This document shows, piece after piece, positions 46,491-58,814 of a DNA stretch of 64,000 nucleotides. Under the pieces are notes generated by a model. The model was not told where the DNA came from, made no database searches, and saw only the letters and a program-made list of their open reading frames with translations. Origin of the DNA: Nicotiana tabacum (lineage: Eukaryota > Streptophyta > Magnoliopsida > Solanales > Solanaceae). The translations under genes and the position numbers were made by a program. The number at the start of each line of letters is the position of its first letter. The first letter of the stretch is position 1. The DNA is taken from assembly GCF_000715075.1 (NCBI RefSeq), contig NC_134096.1, positions 39,071,804-39,135,803 of the forward strand. The letters are read 5' to 3'.

Positions 46491-46900
46491 AAAGGTTTAG
46501 TTTGGAAATTCGGCGTAGTGATTTAGAGTTGAAGAAAGTGAACGGGTTATTCTCAAGATTTTCTCTATGAATATATTGGGTGAATTGTTAAGGAAGGTAA
46601 GGTATGTGTAGTCACATTAGGCCTTATGAAATTTTGAAAGGAAATAGGCCAAACTATGAGTATGATATTTCCCTATTATTGTTCTTCGTGTACCCGATGT
46701 TTCATGTGTCTATGTCTAATAAGGTGAAGTTAATAGATAATTGGATTATGAGGAGCAACTATTTGCTACCCTTGTTAGATAAGTCCGGAAGTTAAGATTG
46801 CCTCCGTCAAGTGCTATGGCTAATTCTGTGAGTTTAGGAGATCACCTCGTAGGCCGAAAGTGTTGAGGAAATGAAATATTCTCACTTGTTCGTAGAGCCA
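46491..46900 (+). pseudogene. Trace of the pol C-terminus in element E
   Basis: HIRPYEILKGNRPNYEYDIS and YPMFHVSMSNKVK near 46610-46740 follow the order of the conserved YIGPFEIL ... HPVFHVSMLRK end of Tekay-type integrases. Very decayed, several stops. Confidence 0.5.
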
Positions 46901-47298
46901 AATGGTTGTGGTTCAAAAACGTACCTTCTATGTATTATGGTTTAAATGTGTACATTTCATGTAAAGATACCACTTTTGTTAATGTAATGCCCTAATATTG
47001 AGATAGGTGGTGTTGATATATACTGTGATGCGTTGTTGAGTAATGGATATATTGTTAGGATTGATTTTTGAGATTCTCTGACAGGTGGATATGCCCAGTT
47101 ACAGGAGAAACTGTGTCGAAATTTTTAAGAATTTATAAAGATAGCCAAATCTTAAGGTCCATAAGTAAGTTGAAATTTTGGAAAGGATGTATACGACCGA
47201 TGTAGTTATAAGTGCCTATGTATAATGGTTGGAGGTAAAATGATGGTAAATCTATTCTTAGAAGGGACTTGTAAAACATTCGAGGACGAATATTCTTA

Positions 47299-47310
47299 AG
47301 TGGGGGAGAA
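47299..47310 (+). promoter_or_regulatory. Polypurine tract of element E
   Basis: AAGTGGGGGAGAA directly before the 3' LTR start TGTAACACCC. Confidence 0.88.
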
Positions 47311-50300
47311 TGTAACACCCTGGAAAATTTTGAAGTACTTAAGCGCTATTAAGAAAGTCGATGTGCGCTAATTATATTATTTTATATGTAGACAATTATA
47401 TGAATGATATCAATTGATCATGATAATATATGTATGAGGTGCATTAAGAATGGTTTATGGTCTAAGAAGAGCCCCATGGCTAAGTCAAGTTGAAATATTT
47501 ATGATGGAATAAAGTTTCAAGTGAGTTCGCACAAGACCTAACTTCAAACGATCATAACTATTTTGATAGGAAGAGTTATATGGTGTATTACCTATCAAAT
47601 TAAAGCACTTTGAGTCAAATTTTCCACTCTTTAAACCGTTTATCATTTGGACATTCCCATAAGACGTTATGACCAAATTATCAAAGGCTGCCAGAATGAA
47701 ATTCTGCGACCATTATGCGATCGCAAAATGATTATGCGACCGCAAACTGGTCGCGGAATGGACCAGAACAGCCCAGTTCTGGGCACCGAATTGTGCGACC
47801 ATTGTGAGACCCGCACACCAATTGTGCGGTCCATTGTGCGAAGGCATAGTTGAATTCGGAGGGTTAATTTTTCTCTTTTCATAACCCGACACCATTTTGA
47901 TAAATAGGATTTGGGGCTTATTTTGGGGTGTTTTTCTGAGGGTTTTAGAGAGAGGTAAGAGCATTTTAGATAGATAAGGAGGGAACCTAACATTATAATC
48001 ATCCAATCTTGCATTAATCTTGAAGCATCAAGGAAGCTAATCACAAGATCTTCATCTAAGAGGTAAGGTTCCATACCCTAATTTCCAATTTTGAATTTGG
48101 GTAAAAGATGGTTGATTTGGAGTATGATTCTTGGGTATAAGAGCATTATTTATACATGCTTGTACTAATAAGGTTTGTGGGAAGATTGTTGAGCTCAAAT
48201 AAGTAAAGACTGGGTTGTGAAGTGAAAGAAATCTTATAGAAGAACCTTGTAGTTAGATTTACACACCTAGTGTTTGATAAAATGCTCAAATGAGCTGAGA
48301 TCGTGAATATCTTCCTAATAATGGTTCAATTTTGTTATGTCTCAAAATAAATTGGGATTGCTAGAATTTTCGGAACATTATAGTAATTTAAGGAAAGCTC
48401 AAAGCAAGGTATGTTGGCTAAACTTTCTCTCTTGGAATTGAATTCCATAATATTTCTGTAAGTTTCAAAGTATGGGATGCGTATTAAAAAGTTATGGCTT
48501 TGAGTCGTGTTTCAATGAAAGTTAGTATGCCAAATTTTGTGAGAAAATCTCAATATTCTTAAGACTCTTAATTGCTCATATGTGTACCTAAAGTCTTGAT
48601 TTGGAAATGTCTTATTGTTGATAATCTATAAAGATGGTTGGAAGTAAAATAAGTTAATTGGGGATATAGAGTGTGACCAATGTGCCAAGAATTTAAGTTA
48701 TGATTGTGGCTAGTAGTGCAAATGATTTGAGAAGATGCGATAAAGAATATGAAATGAGCCTCGACTCAATTGTTTAAACAAATGACTTCGAAGATAGAAT
48801 TGCCTAAAAGCAAAGTACTCAATTCATGCCCATTAGTGGTTGCTTTAACTAATGCTTTGTTTTATAAATATATCTAGTGTGATTCGAGTTCTATATACTC
48901 ATGTGTTGAAATTGTACATTGTCAATTCTGGGGAAGAGTGTTGTAAGAGTAAATGGTGTATTGACTGTTTATGATTTTTCATGTGTGTTTCTATTGTTGT
49001 TTGGTATGCCTCATTCTTTGGGAATAAACCATTTGTGTTTGAAATTCCCATTTCAAATGGATTGGAAATATATGATTTCTGAAATTTTCTATATGTTGAT
49101 ATTTGATGGTGATCTTTGAAATTGAAAGAGGTGAAAGTGTGGAATATGAAATACGGAAATCGTGCCAGGAATAAAGAATCTTTTGAATGACCTAAAGTGC
49201 CAAGGAAATATTGTCGTTTTGAATGACTGGAAATACTAATGAGAATTTATATAATGTGAAAGATGTTGAGGTGAGTACAATTGTATTTATGATAATTCTG
49301 TTTGCAAATCAAATCAAAAATATTTTTGGGAGCATCATTAGCAATACCGAGGAAGGGTGGGTCATAAGGCCTACACCTGAAACTACACGTGTCGGTGTAG
49401 GAGTGGATTGAGATTATTCCCCTTATTTGGGATGAAATTGGAACCTCTGGGAAATTGTGATATTATTCCCCACAATTGGGATGAAACTAAAACCTTTGTG
49501 GATTGGAAAAGTCAACTTGCATGGCATATGTGGGAAGGCAGCCTAGCTGATCGGGTGGAGATCAGACGCCATGTTGCACACATGGTGGTACTACTCTTGG
49601 TAACAACTTTCTTTCGCATCACCTGTCAAATCACATTGTCAGTGAGGAGATGGCCTAGCCGATCGGGTGTGATCGGACTCTGTGCTAACCAAGACGGTGG
49701 TATATCGGTGCTAATGATCTCCCAACCAAAATTATATATGATGTTCGTATTTTGAAGATTATTATATTTTAATTGAACATTTGGATATTGTTGATTATGA
49801 CTTGCTGTTTCTATGTGTTGCCTTTTTTTATATGGGCATTCTATTTTGAAAGAGGACTTTTAGCTATACATACTAGTGCTATTCGACAGTACTAACGCCC
49901 CTTTTGCCGAGGGCGCTACATCTTTAATGGATGCAGGTGGTTCTACAACATGCGACATTGATCAGTTATAGCAGTGCACTCTTTTCAGCTAATTTGATGA
50001 GCCCCACTTCATTTCGGGGTCATGTATCTTTTGTTTCTCATGTACTGTATTTTGAGATATAGCCGGGGCCTTGTTGCCGGTATTTCCATATTACTCTTCT
50101 ATTATATTTAGAGGCTCCGTAGACAGGTTGTGGATGTGGTTGGTGTTGGAGAATTGAACTAGAAATGTTGGTATTTGGAAATCATGTTTTTCATTAATTG
50201 TATAAACTTGTAATATTTTGGAAATTATGAATGAAGCTGCTAATGGGAATAAAAAGGAAGTTGTTAATAAAATCTTTTCGGTGTTTTATTAATGGAGTAC

Positions 50301-50411
50301 ATCTCCTCTTTATTCATGGATGAGTTTGGGTAGAAGGAAGTCTAACAGGCTTGCTCGGCCGGGTTCTCTCGGTTGAGCGCCGGTCGTGCTCCCCGAGTTT
50401 GGGGCGTGATA
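47311..50411 (+). repeat. 3' LTR of element E, 3101 bp
   Basis: Near-identical partner of 40992-44004, ending GTGATA (GTGACA in the partner). Word cluster at 47703-47850 and TATA-like GATAAATAGG at 47899. Contains about 90 bases near 49940-50035 absent from the 5' LTR. Confidence 0.92.
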
Positions 50412-50670
50412 GCCACCTTCCTATTCAATTGCTCAAACTCATCCACATCAAAAGAGCAATGTGAGGAAGAATAAGAACTACACAATCCAGAAGTACGATG
50501 ACTGAGACTAAACTCTGATCCAAGGACGTAGACTCTCCCCTTATGCACGCCACCAACCGCTTTAATCCACATGTCCATGGGCTCCTCCTGGGTTGGTTGG
50601 ATTGGCCTACCTTGATCATCAATCGACGGACTTTGAATGAACTCCTCCAAGATTTGATTGAAATTATTCT
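50412..50670 (-). pseudogene. CACTA accessory transposase exon, upstream part (PF03004 type)
   Basis: Read from 50650: EEFIQSPSIDDQGRPIQPTQ, MDMWIKAVGGVHKGRVYVLG, then CSFDVDEFEQLNRKV. The WIKAVGG.HKGRVYVLGSE block is the conserved core of the plant En/Spm-associated transposase family; these proteins bind the subterminal repeats. The frame then meets element E at 50411 and would continue at 40991. Earlier exons are not recognised. Confidence 0.78.
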
Positions 50671-52199
50671 GTAAAAATATTACAATTATTAGAAAAGTAA
50701 ATTTTATTAAAGAAAATTATACAAGTAAGTATCTTTATTTCTCAAGCTTTAACGTAAACATGAGAATAAGTGTTATGCTGTATTTAAATAACTAAGCAAC
50801 ATTTAATGCACAGAACAAGTAATTCTTGAGGAAGTTATTAATAATTGTATCACATTACTTATTATTATTGAAATATTTGAGTTGAAATTCAACATATTTA
50901 GTTACTTACATGGTGTGAATTTTGGTCAGGATTTTGATAGTAAAGCCTACTTTATACACTTTTCACTAAGGGCAACTGCACAAGCAATAAAGACATAAGG
51001 CTTCTGTTTCAATGACAAACCAAACACAAAAAAGTAATCTGACATAACTCCACTTTTCTCCATAGTTTGATCTATGTCTTTTTCTTCCTGCATATAGGGA
51101 TGTAAATGTGGCAGGGATGTAAAATAATCTGACATAATTCGACTTCACTTTGACTTTGAAAACTTTTGCTCGTTTGCGGACATCAACAAAAAAAAGTTCA
51201 TATCCAAACATGGCTTAAGAACAGTAATTGGAGATTCCATATCTTATGCTAATTCTTGTAGAGATAGAATCATATTCTCGTTGAGGAATGTGACAATGAA
51301 TAGTATTGGTCATTCTCCTTTAGTATTAGCAGTGATATATTCTTGAAATCGAAAAAAACAAAGAGGAAAGTAAATAAAAACAATAAGAAGAGGGGAAACC
51401 ATTTTTAATACAGTATGCCACGATAAGAAAGGGGAGCTTTGCAAGTTGAAAATATTTAATATTTCAGTTGCTTTTCAAGACATTTCAATCAAATATGAAC
51501 AGATTAGAAGGAGATGTACAGAATTAGCATAAGCCTTAGTCTTTGTACGTTAATTGCTTCCTTTGAATGCGGTTACATTACAAACGTCGCATATGACTTA
51601 CACTTGAGGGAGTACTATTTTATTGGTCAAATAAAAATTGATTCGCTATTAGAGCACCTCCCAATGTTATGGTCATCGGGTATGTCAATATAATAAGATG
51701 ACGAAGCAGAATTGTACGAGCAAGTAAATGTATCCAGCAATAGTTACAAGCACATGTATCCAGCAATACTGAAAAACTTCAAATCATAATCCAATATCAT
51801 TATAGCATCGCTAACCGAAATGGTAAATCTCGTTGATGCATTACTACTAGAAATCCGAATCTCGTTGAAGCACCAGAAATATCGTTGACGCATTACTACT
51901 AGAAACCAAACTCTAACATTCAATCCTAAATTTTTTAATTTTTAGGATGCATTAATTTTTTAAACCTAGGGTTTGAAACGGTATAAAATCCCTAAAATTC
52001 GAAGTTTTTTGGCGGAAATCAAAAACGAAAAAAGGAGATCGATCGGGTGAGAGAGAGAGAGAGAGGTCGATTTACCTGGGAATGGAATGAAAACTCTCTG
52101 TGCATGAAGTAAGAGAGACGACAGAGGGGGCCTAAGGGAAAACCCATTTCTAAATAGACCAAGTGAAAACCTTATGTGAATGAATATATTAAGAGAAAC
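50671..52199 (-). other. CACTA interior, no further exon recognised
   Basis: AT-rich sequence. It contains two copies of CGTTGAYGCATTACTACTAGAAA at about 51833 and 51886, whose ends resemble CACTA termini without the leading C, and a short GA run at 52048-52066. Confidence 0.5.
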
Positions 52200-52219
52200 G
52201 TTATAAAACGTTAATAATA

Positions 52220-52585
52220 ATAAGTTTCCCACTACTTTCGTGTGAAAGTTCTGTGGGAAATATTTTCCATAATTATTAAAAAAAAAAAATTTAAAAAAAT
52301 TTATACACACTGAGTCTGTGTGAATATTTTAAAACTTTTTTTTATTTATTGTTTAAGTTCCCACTATCTTCTCTGGGAATTTATTTTTATTTTTATATAA
52401 TTATTTTTTAATAAATTTTCCCACTGAACCAGAGGGAACTAAAATACGCGCATTTTTACGCCAAAAATTTCCCACGGATAGTCAATGGGAAATGTTATTT
52501 ATTTTTTCTGGAACGGATATTTTAATTTTCCCATTGCATTTCGATGAGAATTGCCACTAACAATTTTTTCGTGGGAAATTTCGGT
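52220..52585. repeat. CACTA subterminal repeats, right
   Basis: TTTCCCACTA, TGTGGGAAA, TTCCCACTGA, TTTCCCACGGA and CGTGGGAAATTTCGGTGG words, matching in kind the left end. Confidence 0.7.
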
Positions 52586-53141
52586 GGAAAAATGCTATGG
52601 TTACACAGCTTTATAAATAGCTGTAAATACTGTGAACTTAAATGCATGACAAAACTCAAATCTTTAATTACATGACCCACAATATACATGAAACTTCTAT
52701 GACAATAGATACCTAAATATATAAAATGAACTAGACCCAAACACCCACTAGAACTGTAGAGGGCTTACCATAAGCTGAGTAGTGAAGAAAATCCCTATCA
52801 AAGATCCATATCATCCTGTAGAAGTATACCTGCATCCATTAAAAGATGTAGCGCCCCGGACAAAAGGGACGTGAGTATATGTGGAATAGTACTCATATGT
52901 AAGGCAGTCAAAACAACATATGAAAATGCGGTAACTCAAACAAAAGGCAAATAAAGTACATCAAGAAACTACGAAACATCTCATAGGATCACATTTCAAG
53001 TCTTATTATACTTGCATCATTCTAAACTTCCTTTAGGATCAACTGAGTTATATGAACTATACGTGGAATACATAATATAATGTAATTGTAATAACATGTA
53101 CAGACAAGGCCAATGGAAGTGGCACCTTCCTCCCTTATTTT

Positions 53142-53283
53142 ACACATATAAATTTCATAGACTGTCCTTAGTGTTCACATATAATATTTTACACCTATGC
53201 GTCTCATAGACCGTTCGTAGTATCACCTATATAATACACATGTGTGTTTCGTAGACCGTTCACAATGTTCACTTACACAATAC
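53142..53283. repeat. Three imperfect ~47-bp units in LTR E3
   Basis: Units begin ACACATATAAATTTCATAG (53142), ACACCTATGCGTCTCATAG (53191) and ACACATGTGTGTTTCGTAG (53236), each followed by AC.GT(C/T)C. Confidence 0.7.
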
Positions 53284-53439
53284 AAATACTCATATTCAAG
53301 TGCTTGAAAATACAACATGAATATGATGAATCATGGTAATAGTAAAAGGGCTTAGATAGCCATTAACGTCAAGCAAATTTATTAAAAGCTCACATTCAAA
53401 TTTATAGATATTAAGTCGGGGATCCTCTATAACCACTTT

Positions 53440-53835
53440 CACACAAAGCGGCCCTACGGCCTCACCCCAATATATGCGGGTGGAGGTGTATCACGATACC
53501 ACAATCTCTACAAAAAGCGGCCCTGTCGCCTCACCCCAATATATGCTGGTGGAGGTGTACCACAATACCACAATCCCTACACAAAGAGACCCTGCCGCCT
53601 TACCCCAATATATGCGGGTGGAGGTGTATCACAATACCACAATTCCTACACAAAGAGGCCCTACCGCCTCAGCCCAATATATGTGGGTGGAGGTGTATCA
53701 TAATACCACAATCCCTACACAAAGCGGTCCTGCCGCCTCACCCAATATATGCGGGTGGAGGTGTATCACAATACTACAATCCCTACACAAAGCGTCCTTG
53801 CCGTCTCACCCCAATGTATGTGGGTGGAGGTGTAA
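53440..53835. repeat. 69-bp minisatellite, about six copies, in LTR E3
   Basis: Units start near 53452, 53521, 53590, 53659, 53728 and 53796, each with CCGCCTCACCCCAATATATG then GGTGGAGGTGTATCACAATA and CACAATCCCTACAC. Because 69 is a multiple of three, a repetitive open frame (53474-53875) arises by chance. Lies about two-thirds along the LTR. Confidence 0.93.
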
Positions 53836-55769
53836 TCCCAATCACAATACCATATATGAACTCAAAACGACATAGTTGTCATTACATTTAAGGTCGTAAT
53901 TTCTCATATCATTTGAATACTTCATGTTCATGCTCATCATGGAGAAACACAACTCATTACATTAGCACATGCATGGTAAATCAATAAGTCAATTTCAATG
54001 GCACATGGGCCCAATTCCTTTTCTTAAGGTTCATCATCACTTAATAAAGGACATCTCCCTTCTATCTCATTATTCACTCACTTGACATCTTGAGGCCATT
54101 AGCTAAGTTCATGGCTCTGGGGGACTTAACGTCGAAGTCATTTACATTAATTATTTTAGTAGCATACATACTATGATTGAAACCATATGGACATACAACA
54201 CCTCATAATTCTCATTTTGGCAAACGAGCACATTTCATGTTCATACCATCATTTACTTGTACTTGCCATGGGTGATCATAGGACATCAAGAACATTTAAA
54301 ATGTTTAGGAACACCATAGCCTCTCCTCATGAGGACGTAGGAGCTTATAACACATTGGAAACATAAGTACACATACGTTCATCTCATAACCTTTCACACC
54401 ATATATCACTTCATAATTACTTTCAACTACTTACAATATCATTATTTCAGTGGCTCCCTTGGCCATACATATTATTCTTTATTTATAGCATTATGGTCGT
54501 ATATCATATTCCGCACTTTTATTTCTTTACTTTCAAGGATTATCATCATAAACATCATCATATAGAATACTCTTGAAATACCTTTCCCCAAAAAGGGCAA
54601 TACACAATTTCAACTTATGAATATGTAAGAACTCAAAACATATTGGAAATACCTACCAAGCATAGCATTAGTTAGAACAACCACATTTGAACATGACTTG
54701 GGTACATAAACTTTTGGATAATTCTATTTTCGGAATTAATTTGGAATAGTTGAATCAAGGCTTATTTCATAATATTTCACAAATCATTTCACATCGTTGT
54801 CGCTATTGGCCACAAGTATAACTTTCATTCTTGGCACGGTATTCACACTTTATATCCCCAACTCACTACTTTCACTTTCAAGTATCTATATAGATTATCG
54901 ACAACAAGGAATCCCTAATCACGACTTTTAGTACACCTATGAGCAATTAAGAGTCTTATTCACATTGAGACTTCTTACACAATTTGGCATAATAGCCTTC
55001 ACTTGAAACACTACCTGGAATCATAATATTTTTATACCCAACTCATGCTTTGAACACATTCCCGAAGGATAACATCATATGATAAGAGCATCCGAAATAC
55101 ATTTTGAACATATACCTTTCAACACAAAGCTTATTCAGAATAGTTAATTTATAAAGAATAACTCGGGACTCACAAGAACATCATGGGATTCAATTCTAGG
55201 AAAGAAGTTTAGCCAACATACCTCGCTTTGAGCTTTTCTTAAATTACTACAACGTTCCGTAAATTCTAGCAATCCCAATCTATTTTGAGACATAACAAAA
55301 TTGAACCATAATTAGGAAGATATTCACGGTCTCAGCTCATTTGAGCATTTTATCAAACACTAGATGTGCAAATTTAACTACAAGGTTCTTCTACAAGATT
55401 TCCTTAACTCCTCAACTCAATCTTTACCCATTTGAGTTCAACAATCTTCCCACAAACCTTAGTTGTACATACATGTGTACATAATATTCTTACACCCAAG
55501 AACCATACTCCACGTTATTCATCTTTTACCCCAAACTCGAAATTAAAACTAGGGTATGGAACCTTACCTCTTAGATGAAATCTTGTGATTGGCTTCCTTG
55601 ATTCTTGAAGATTGGTGCAAGATTGGATGATTAGAATGTTAGGTTTCCTCCTTCTCTCTCTAAAGTGCTCTTACCTCTCTCTAAAACCCTCAGAAAGTCA
55701 TCCCAAAATAAGCCCCAAATGTTATTTATCAAAATGGGGTCGGGTTATGAAAATAGAAAAATTAACCCT

Positions 55770-55950
55770 TCGAACGCAGGTCTGCAGTCACACAATGGAC
55801 CGAACAATGGGTATGCGGGTCGCACAATGGACTGAAAAACCGATGCCCGGAACTAGGATGCACTGGTCAAGTCTACGACCATTTTGCGGTCGCAGAATCA
55901 GTTTTACGGTTCACATAATGATTTTGCAGTCGCACATCTGACCGCAGAAT
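55770..55950 (-). promoter_or_regulatory. GCGACC/GCGGTCGC word cluster in LTR E3
   Basis: GCGGGTCGCACAATGG, TACGACCATTTTGCGGTCGCAG, GCAGTCGCACATCTGACCGCAG and others. On the minus strand a TATA-like TTGATAAATAAC (near 55735) follows, as in element E. Confidence 0.55.
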
Positions 55951-56352
55951 CACATTCTTCCAGCCTTTGGTAATTTTGTTACAACTTCTTGTAGGAGTGT
56001 CCAAATGACGATCGGTTTAAAGCGTTAGAAACTAGGCTCAAAGGGTTTTAATTTAATAGGTAGATCACCTCCTAAGTAGTTATAGTTTGGTAGCAAAATA
56101 CATTTGAAGTAGGATCTTGTGCGAATTGAGACATACTTTCCATTTAATGTATCCAATTTGTTCCACACAAATTCTTGTCATTCACAAAACTCCTTAGTAT
56201 GTTCCAACACACCTTAAAAATATTTTTTCATTTCAAAATAATATGGTTCTATCCCATGGGTCTCCTTTAATACTCAAACATGTTATTCCCAAACACCGTT
56301 GGCGCACTTTAAAATCTTAAATCATTAGAAAATTTTAACTAGGCCTTACATT

Positions 56353-56643
56353 AATATTATTTTTCACATACTCTATGTTTATTTAGCATTCCTGTATTTT
56401 ATTGTTAGACCATAATAAGTGTCGATGTAGACCCCTCGCCACAACTTCTCAGATCCTACACTTGTTCTTATATTAGTTTACACTTTATTTTATTAAATTT
56501 TTCACCTCTTACTTACTTAACAAATAAAAATCAACTATTTCAAAATTGTTAAAAGGAATAAACACATGGCTAGTTCCCCGTTGGCTTGCCTAGCGATGAC
56601 GTTGGGCGCCATCACGGCCTATAGGTAAAATTGGATCGTGACA
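56353..56643 (+). repeat. 3' end fragment of a Tekay-type LTR
   Basis: GGCTTGCCTAGCGATGACGTTGGGCGCCATCACGGCC... ending GATCGTGACA follows the end of LTR B (GTTTGCCTAGCAAGTGGATGTTATGCGCCATCATGATCC... GTTGTGACA). The rest of that LTR is missing. Confidence 0.65.
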
Positions 56644-56827
56644 GTATCAGTCTAGCTTATTGATAAGTTCGAAAAAAACTCTACTTGAAGCTATTTATTT
56701 TTTTTTACCTACAAACATGTGCTCGAAAATCAAAATACTTATATCAATTTAAATTGAAATTGGGAGCCAAATAAAATAAATGAAAAGATAAAGAAATAAA
56801 AGGAAGAAGGAGGAAAAAAAGGAGAAG
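56644..56827. other. A-rich spacer
   Basis: AT-rich with a purine-rich run (about 56780-56827) before LTR D. Nothing else seen. Confidence 0.5.
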
Positions 56828-57539
56828 TGTCACGATCCCAAGTTCCCTCTATAGGATATCGTGACTAGGTAAGGCTAACAATATGCCGAAATATTAAATA
56901 AGAGATTAAAACTTGAACATCTCAACAATTTCATAAATAGAATCTACCAAACCTCAATATGCACAATCCCAAACCCTAGTGAGTTATAGGTCACAAGCTC
57001 TAGATACAATACCGAACAATCCTATACATCATTGTCTATAAAGATGAAAAGAAATAAGGAATGACAAGGTAGAAGGGGACTCTGAGGCATGAAGACGCAG
57101 GCATGTGTACCTTGAAGTATCCAAAAGAAAGCAACTTAGCGCGCTAATACCGGGGCTGATAAGATGTACCTGGATCTGCATAAAAATATGTGCAGAAGCG
57201 TAGTATGAGCACACCACAATGGTACCAGTAAGTGCCAAGCCTAACCTCGGTAGAGTAGTGACGAGGTCAGGTCAAGACTCTACTAGAGATAATAAGAAAT
57301 AAGACAGAAGACATAATGATATAGTGATAATGAAAAAGGAAGTGAAACAATAAAGAATTTATGGAAAGTTAACAGAACGGAATCAAGGCAATCAATACAA
57401 CACGAAAGGAAGACAAGGATTTTACATGTTAAGGAGACAACAACCAAACAAATACAGCAAATAGAGAAAAGATCAACAGGGGCACTCCCGATGTACCGCC
57501 TCGTAGTCCCAAATTATAAGAGTAACTCACAATCTTTCT

Positions 57540-57840
57540 TATATCACCACGGGGGCCTTTACATTTAGTTTTAAAAATTATTTTTCCCGAAATAGCACCC
57601 CGTGTTTTAGACCACCTTATCACACTGCATGGTTTATCATAGTTCCCCTACTATTCATGCATATCAAACTCATCTTATCTCACCGCATGCGTTTTAACAC
57701 CCAGACCTTATACCACCGCATGCGTATCAATAATAACAACGGCACGGAAGAAACCTCATGCAAATAGCAACAACAACATGACAGAAACCTCGTGAAAACA
57801 ATAACAACAACACAGTAGAAACCTCGTGCAAACAACCAAA
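57540..57840. repeat. Sub-repeat block in LTR D
   Basis: CACCGCATGCG words (57670-57725), then about three copies of a 35-40-bp unit AGAAACCTCRTG.AAA with AACAACAAC (57735-57835). About 66-76% along the LTR. Confidence 0.7.
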
Positions 57841-58814
57841 TAATCACCTCAACAAAAACACAAATGCCATAACATAATAACTAAGTAAAATGACATTTCA
57901 CAACTCATACCTTGCCTCAATAGAAACCACGACCTTTGTAACTCAACACCAAACTCAACGGCAAGATATTTCAAGGATAATTTCAAGTAAAGAATTCCAC
58001 AGTTAAATAATGAATACAGAATTTAGAAGAAGCAAGTAATTCAACTAAACATGTAGTACAAATTACAAATAAGAGATAAGACAAGTAGACATGTGAAGTT
58101 AGGCTAAACATGATGACTATAACCTGCTAAAGTAACTAAAATAAGGCATGAAAAGGAAATTACGTAGCTAAAACTAGAATTTCAACATTTAGCCTGTGTC
58201 CGCACTCGTCAACTTGCGTACACGGACTCCACATATCACAATTATCACAACAATACCAAATCCTAAGGGGAATTTTCCCCACACAAGGTTAGCCAAGTCA
58301 CTTACCTCAAACCACACTAAATCAATCAACTAGAAGGCCTTCCCTCGATTTTCCAATTCCGAACGGCTCGAATCTAGCCAAAACAATTTCATACTATAAA
58401 TATAACTATAGGAAACTAATTTAAATAATAAAATTATGATTTTAGCAAAACATCGCCCCAAAAAGTCGACCCGGGCCCGCATCTCAGAACCTGACCAAAA
58501 CTATAAAATCCGAACACCCATTCGATAACGAGTCCAACCATATAAGAATTATCCAAATCCGACCTTATTTCGTCTCTCAAAACTCAAGAATTTAGTCTAA
58601 GGACTTCTACACTTTTTTCCCAATTTTAAGATCCAAAACACTAATTAAAAGATGTAATTAACAGTAGATTCATAGAAATTAATTAAAAATGAGTCAAAAA
58701 TCCTTACCCCAACAATTCCTCTAAAAATCCCTTAAAAGTTTTCCTCAAACCGAGCTCTCAAAATTCCAAAATGAAAATGAAGCAAAACCCTTGAAAAATC
58801 CATTTTACTGCCCC

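Larger units (their letters stand above)
40992..50411 (+). mobile_element. Complete LTR retrotransposon E (9420 bp) inside the CACTA exon
   Basis: Two long LTRs (40992-44004 and 47311-50411) flank 3.3 kb with a TGGTATCAGAGC primer-binding site and a polypurine tract. Flanking five bases are ACCAC (40987-40991) and GCCAC (50412-50416), a target duplication with one change. The internal region is too short and too decayed for a gypsy polyprotein: only gag zinc-knuckle traces and an end-of-pol trace remain, so movement must have relied on another copy. In about 210 bases compared by eye (42001 on and its partner) the LTRs differ at six sites. Confidence 0.9.
40028..52590 (-). mobile_element. CACTA (En/Spm) transposon, non-autonomous remnant, right TIR lost
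   Basis: The left end is CACTACTAGAAATACAGAC at 40028. Both ends carry many GTGGGAAA/TTTCCCAC words as subterminal repeats (40040-40500 and 52220-52585). A minus-strand accessory transposase gene lies inside, in two parts split by an LTR retrotransposon. The right terminal repeat is missing: sequence changes to LTR E3 near 52590, where the last motif is TTTCGGTGGAAAAA. No TNP2-type catalytic transposase is seen. Without the 9.4-kb insertion and its target copy the element would be about 3.1 kb. Confidence 0.82.
52591..56352 (-). repeat. LTR E3, inverted and divergent relative of element E's LTR
   Basis: Read on the minus strand it follows LTR E: start TGTAAGGCCTAG (56352), the TTTAAAGTGCGCC block, the GTGCGACC-type cluster, AACCCGACCCCATTTTGATAAAT, and near its end GGCGCTACATCTTTTAATGGAT (about 52855). 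It is longer than E because of the 69-bp minisatellite. No internal region or partner is present, so it is a solo or partial LTR. Its left boundary against the CACTA end is approximate. Confidence 0.75.

Noticed and set aside
51833..51910. Two internal ACTACTAGAAA words as nested CACTA ends
   Set aside because: They lack the leading C of CACTA and form a short direct repeat with their flanks, so an independent element is not supported.
53440..53835. CRISPR-like array
   Set aside because: The whole 69-bp unit repeats without distinct spacers, and the context is a plant LTR.
53474..53875. 133-codon repetitive open frame that could look like a tandem-repeat protein
   Set aside because: It exists only because the minisatellite unit is 69 bases, a multiple of three. 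It lies in an LTR and has no start context or conserved domain.
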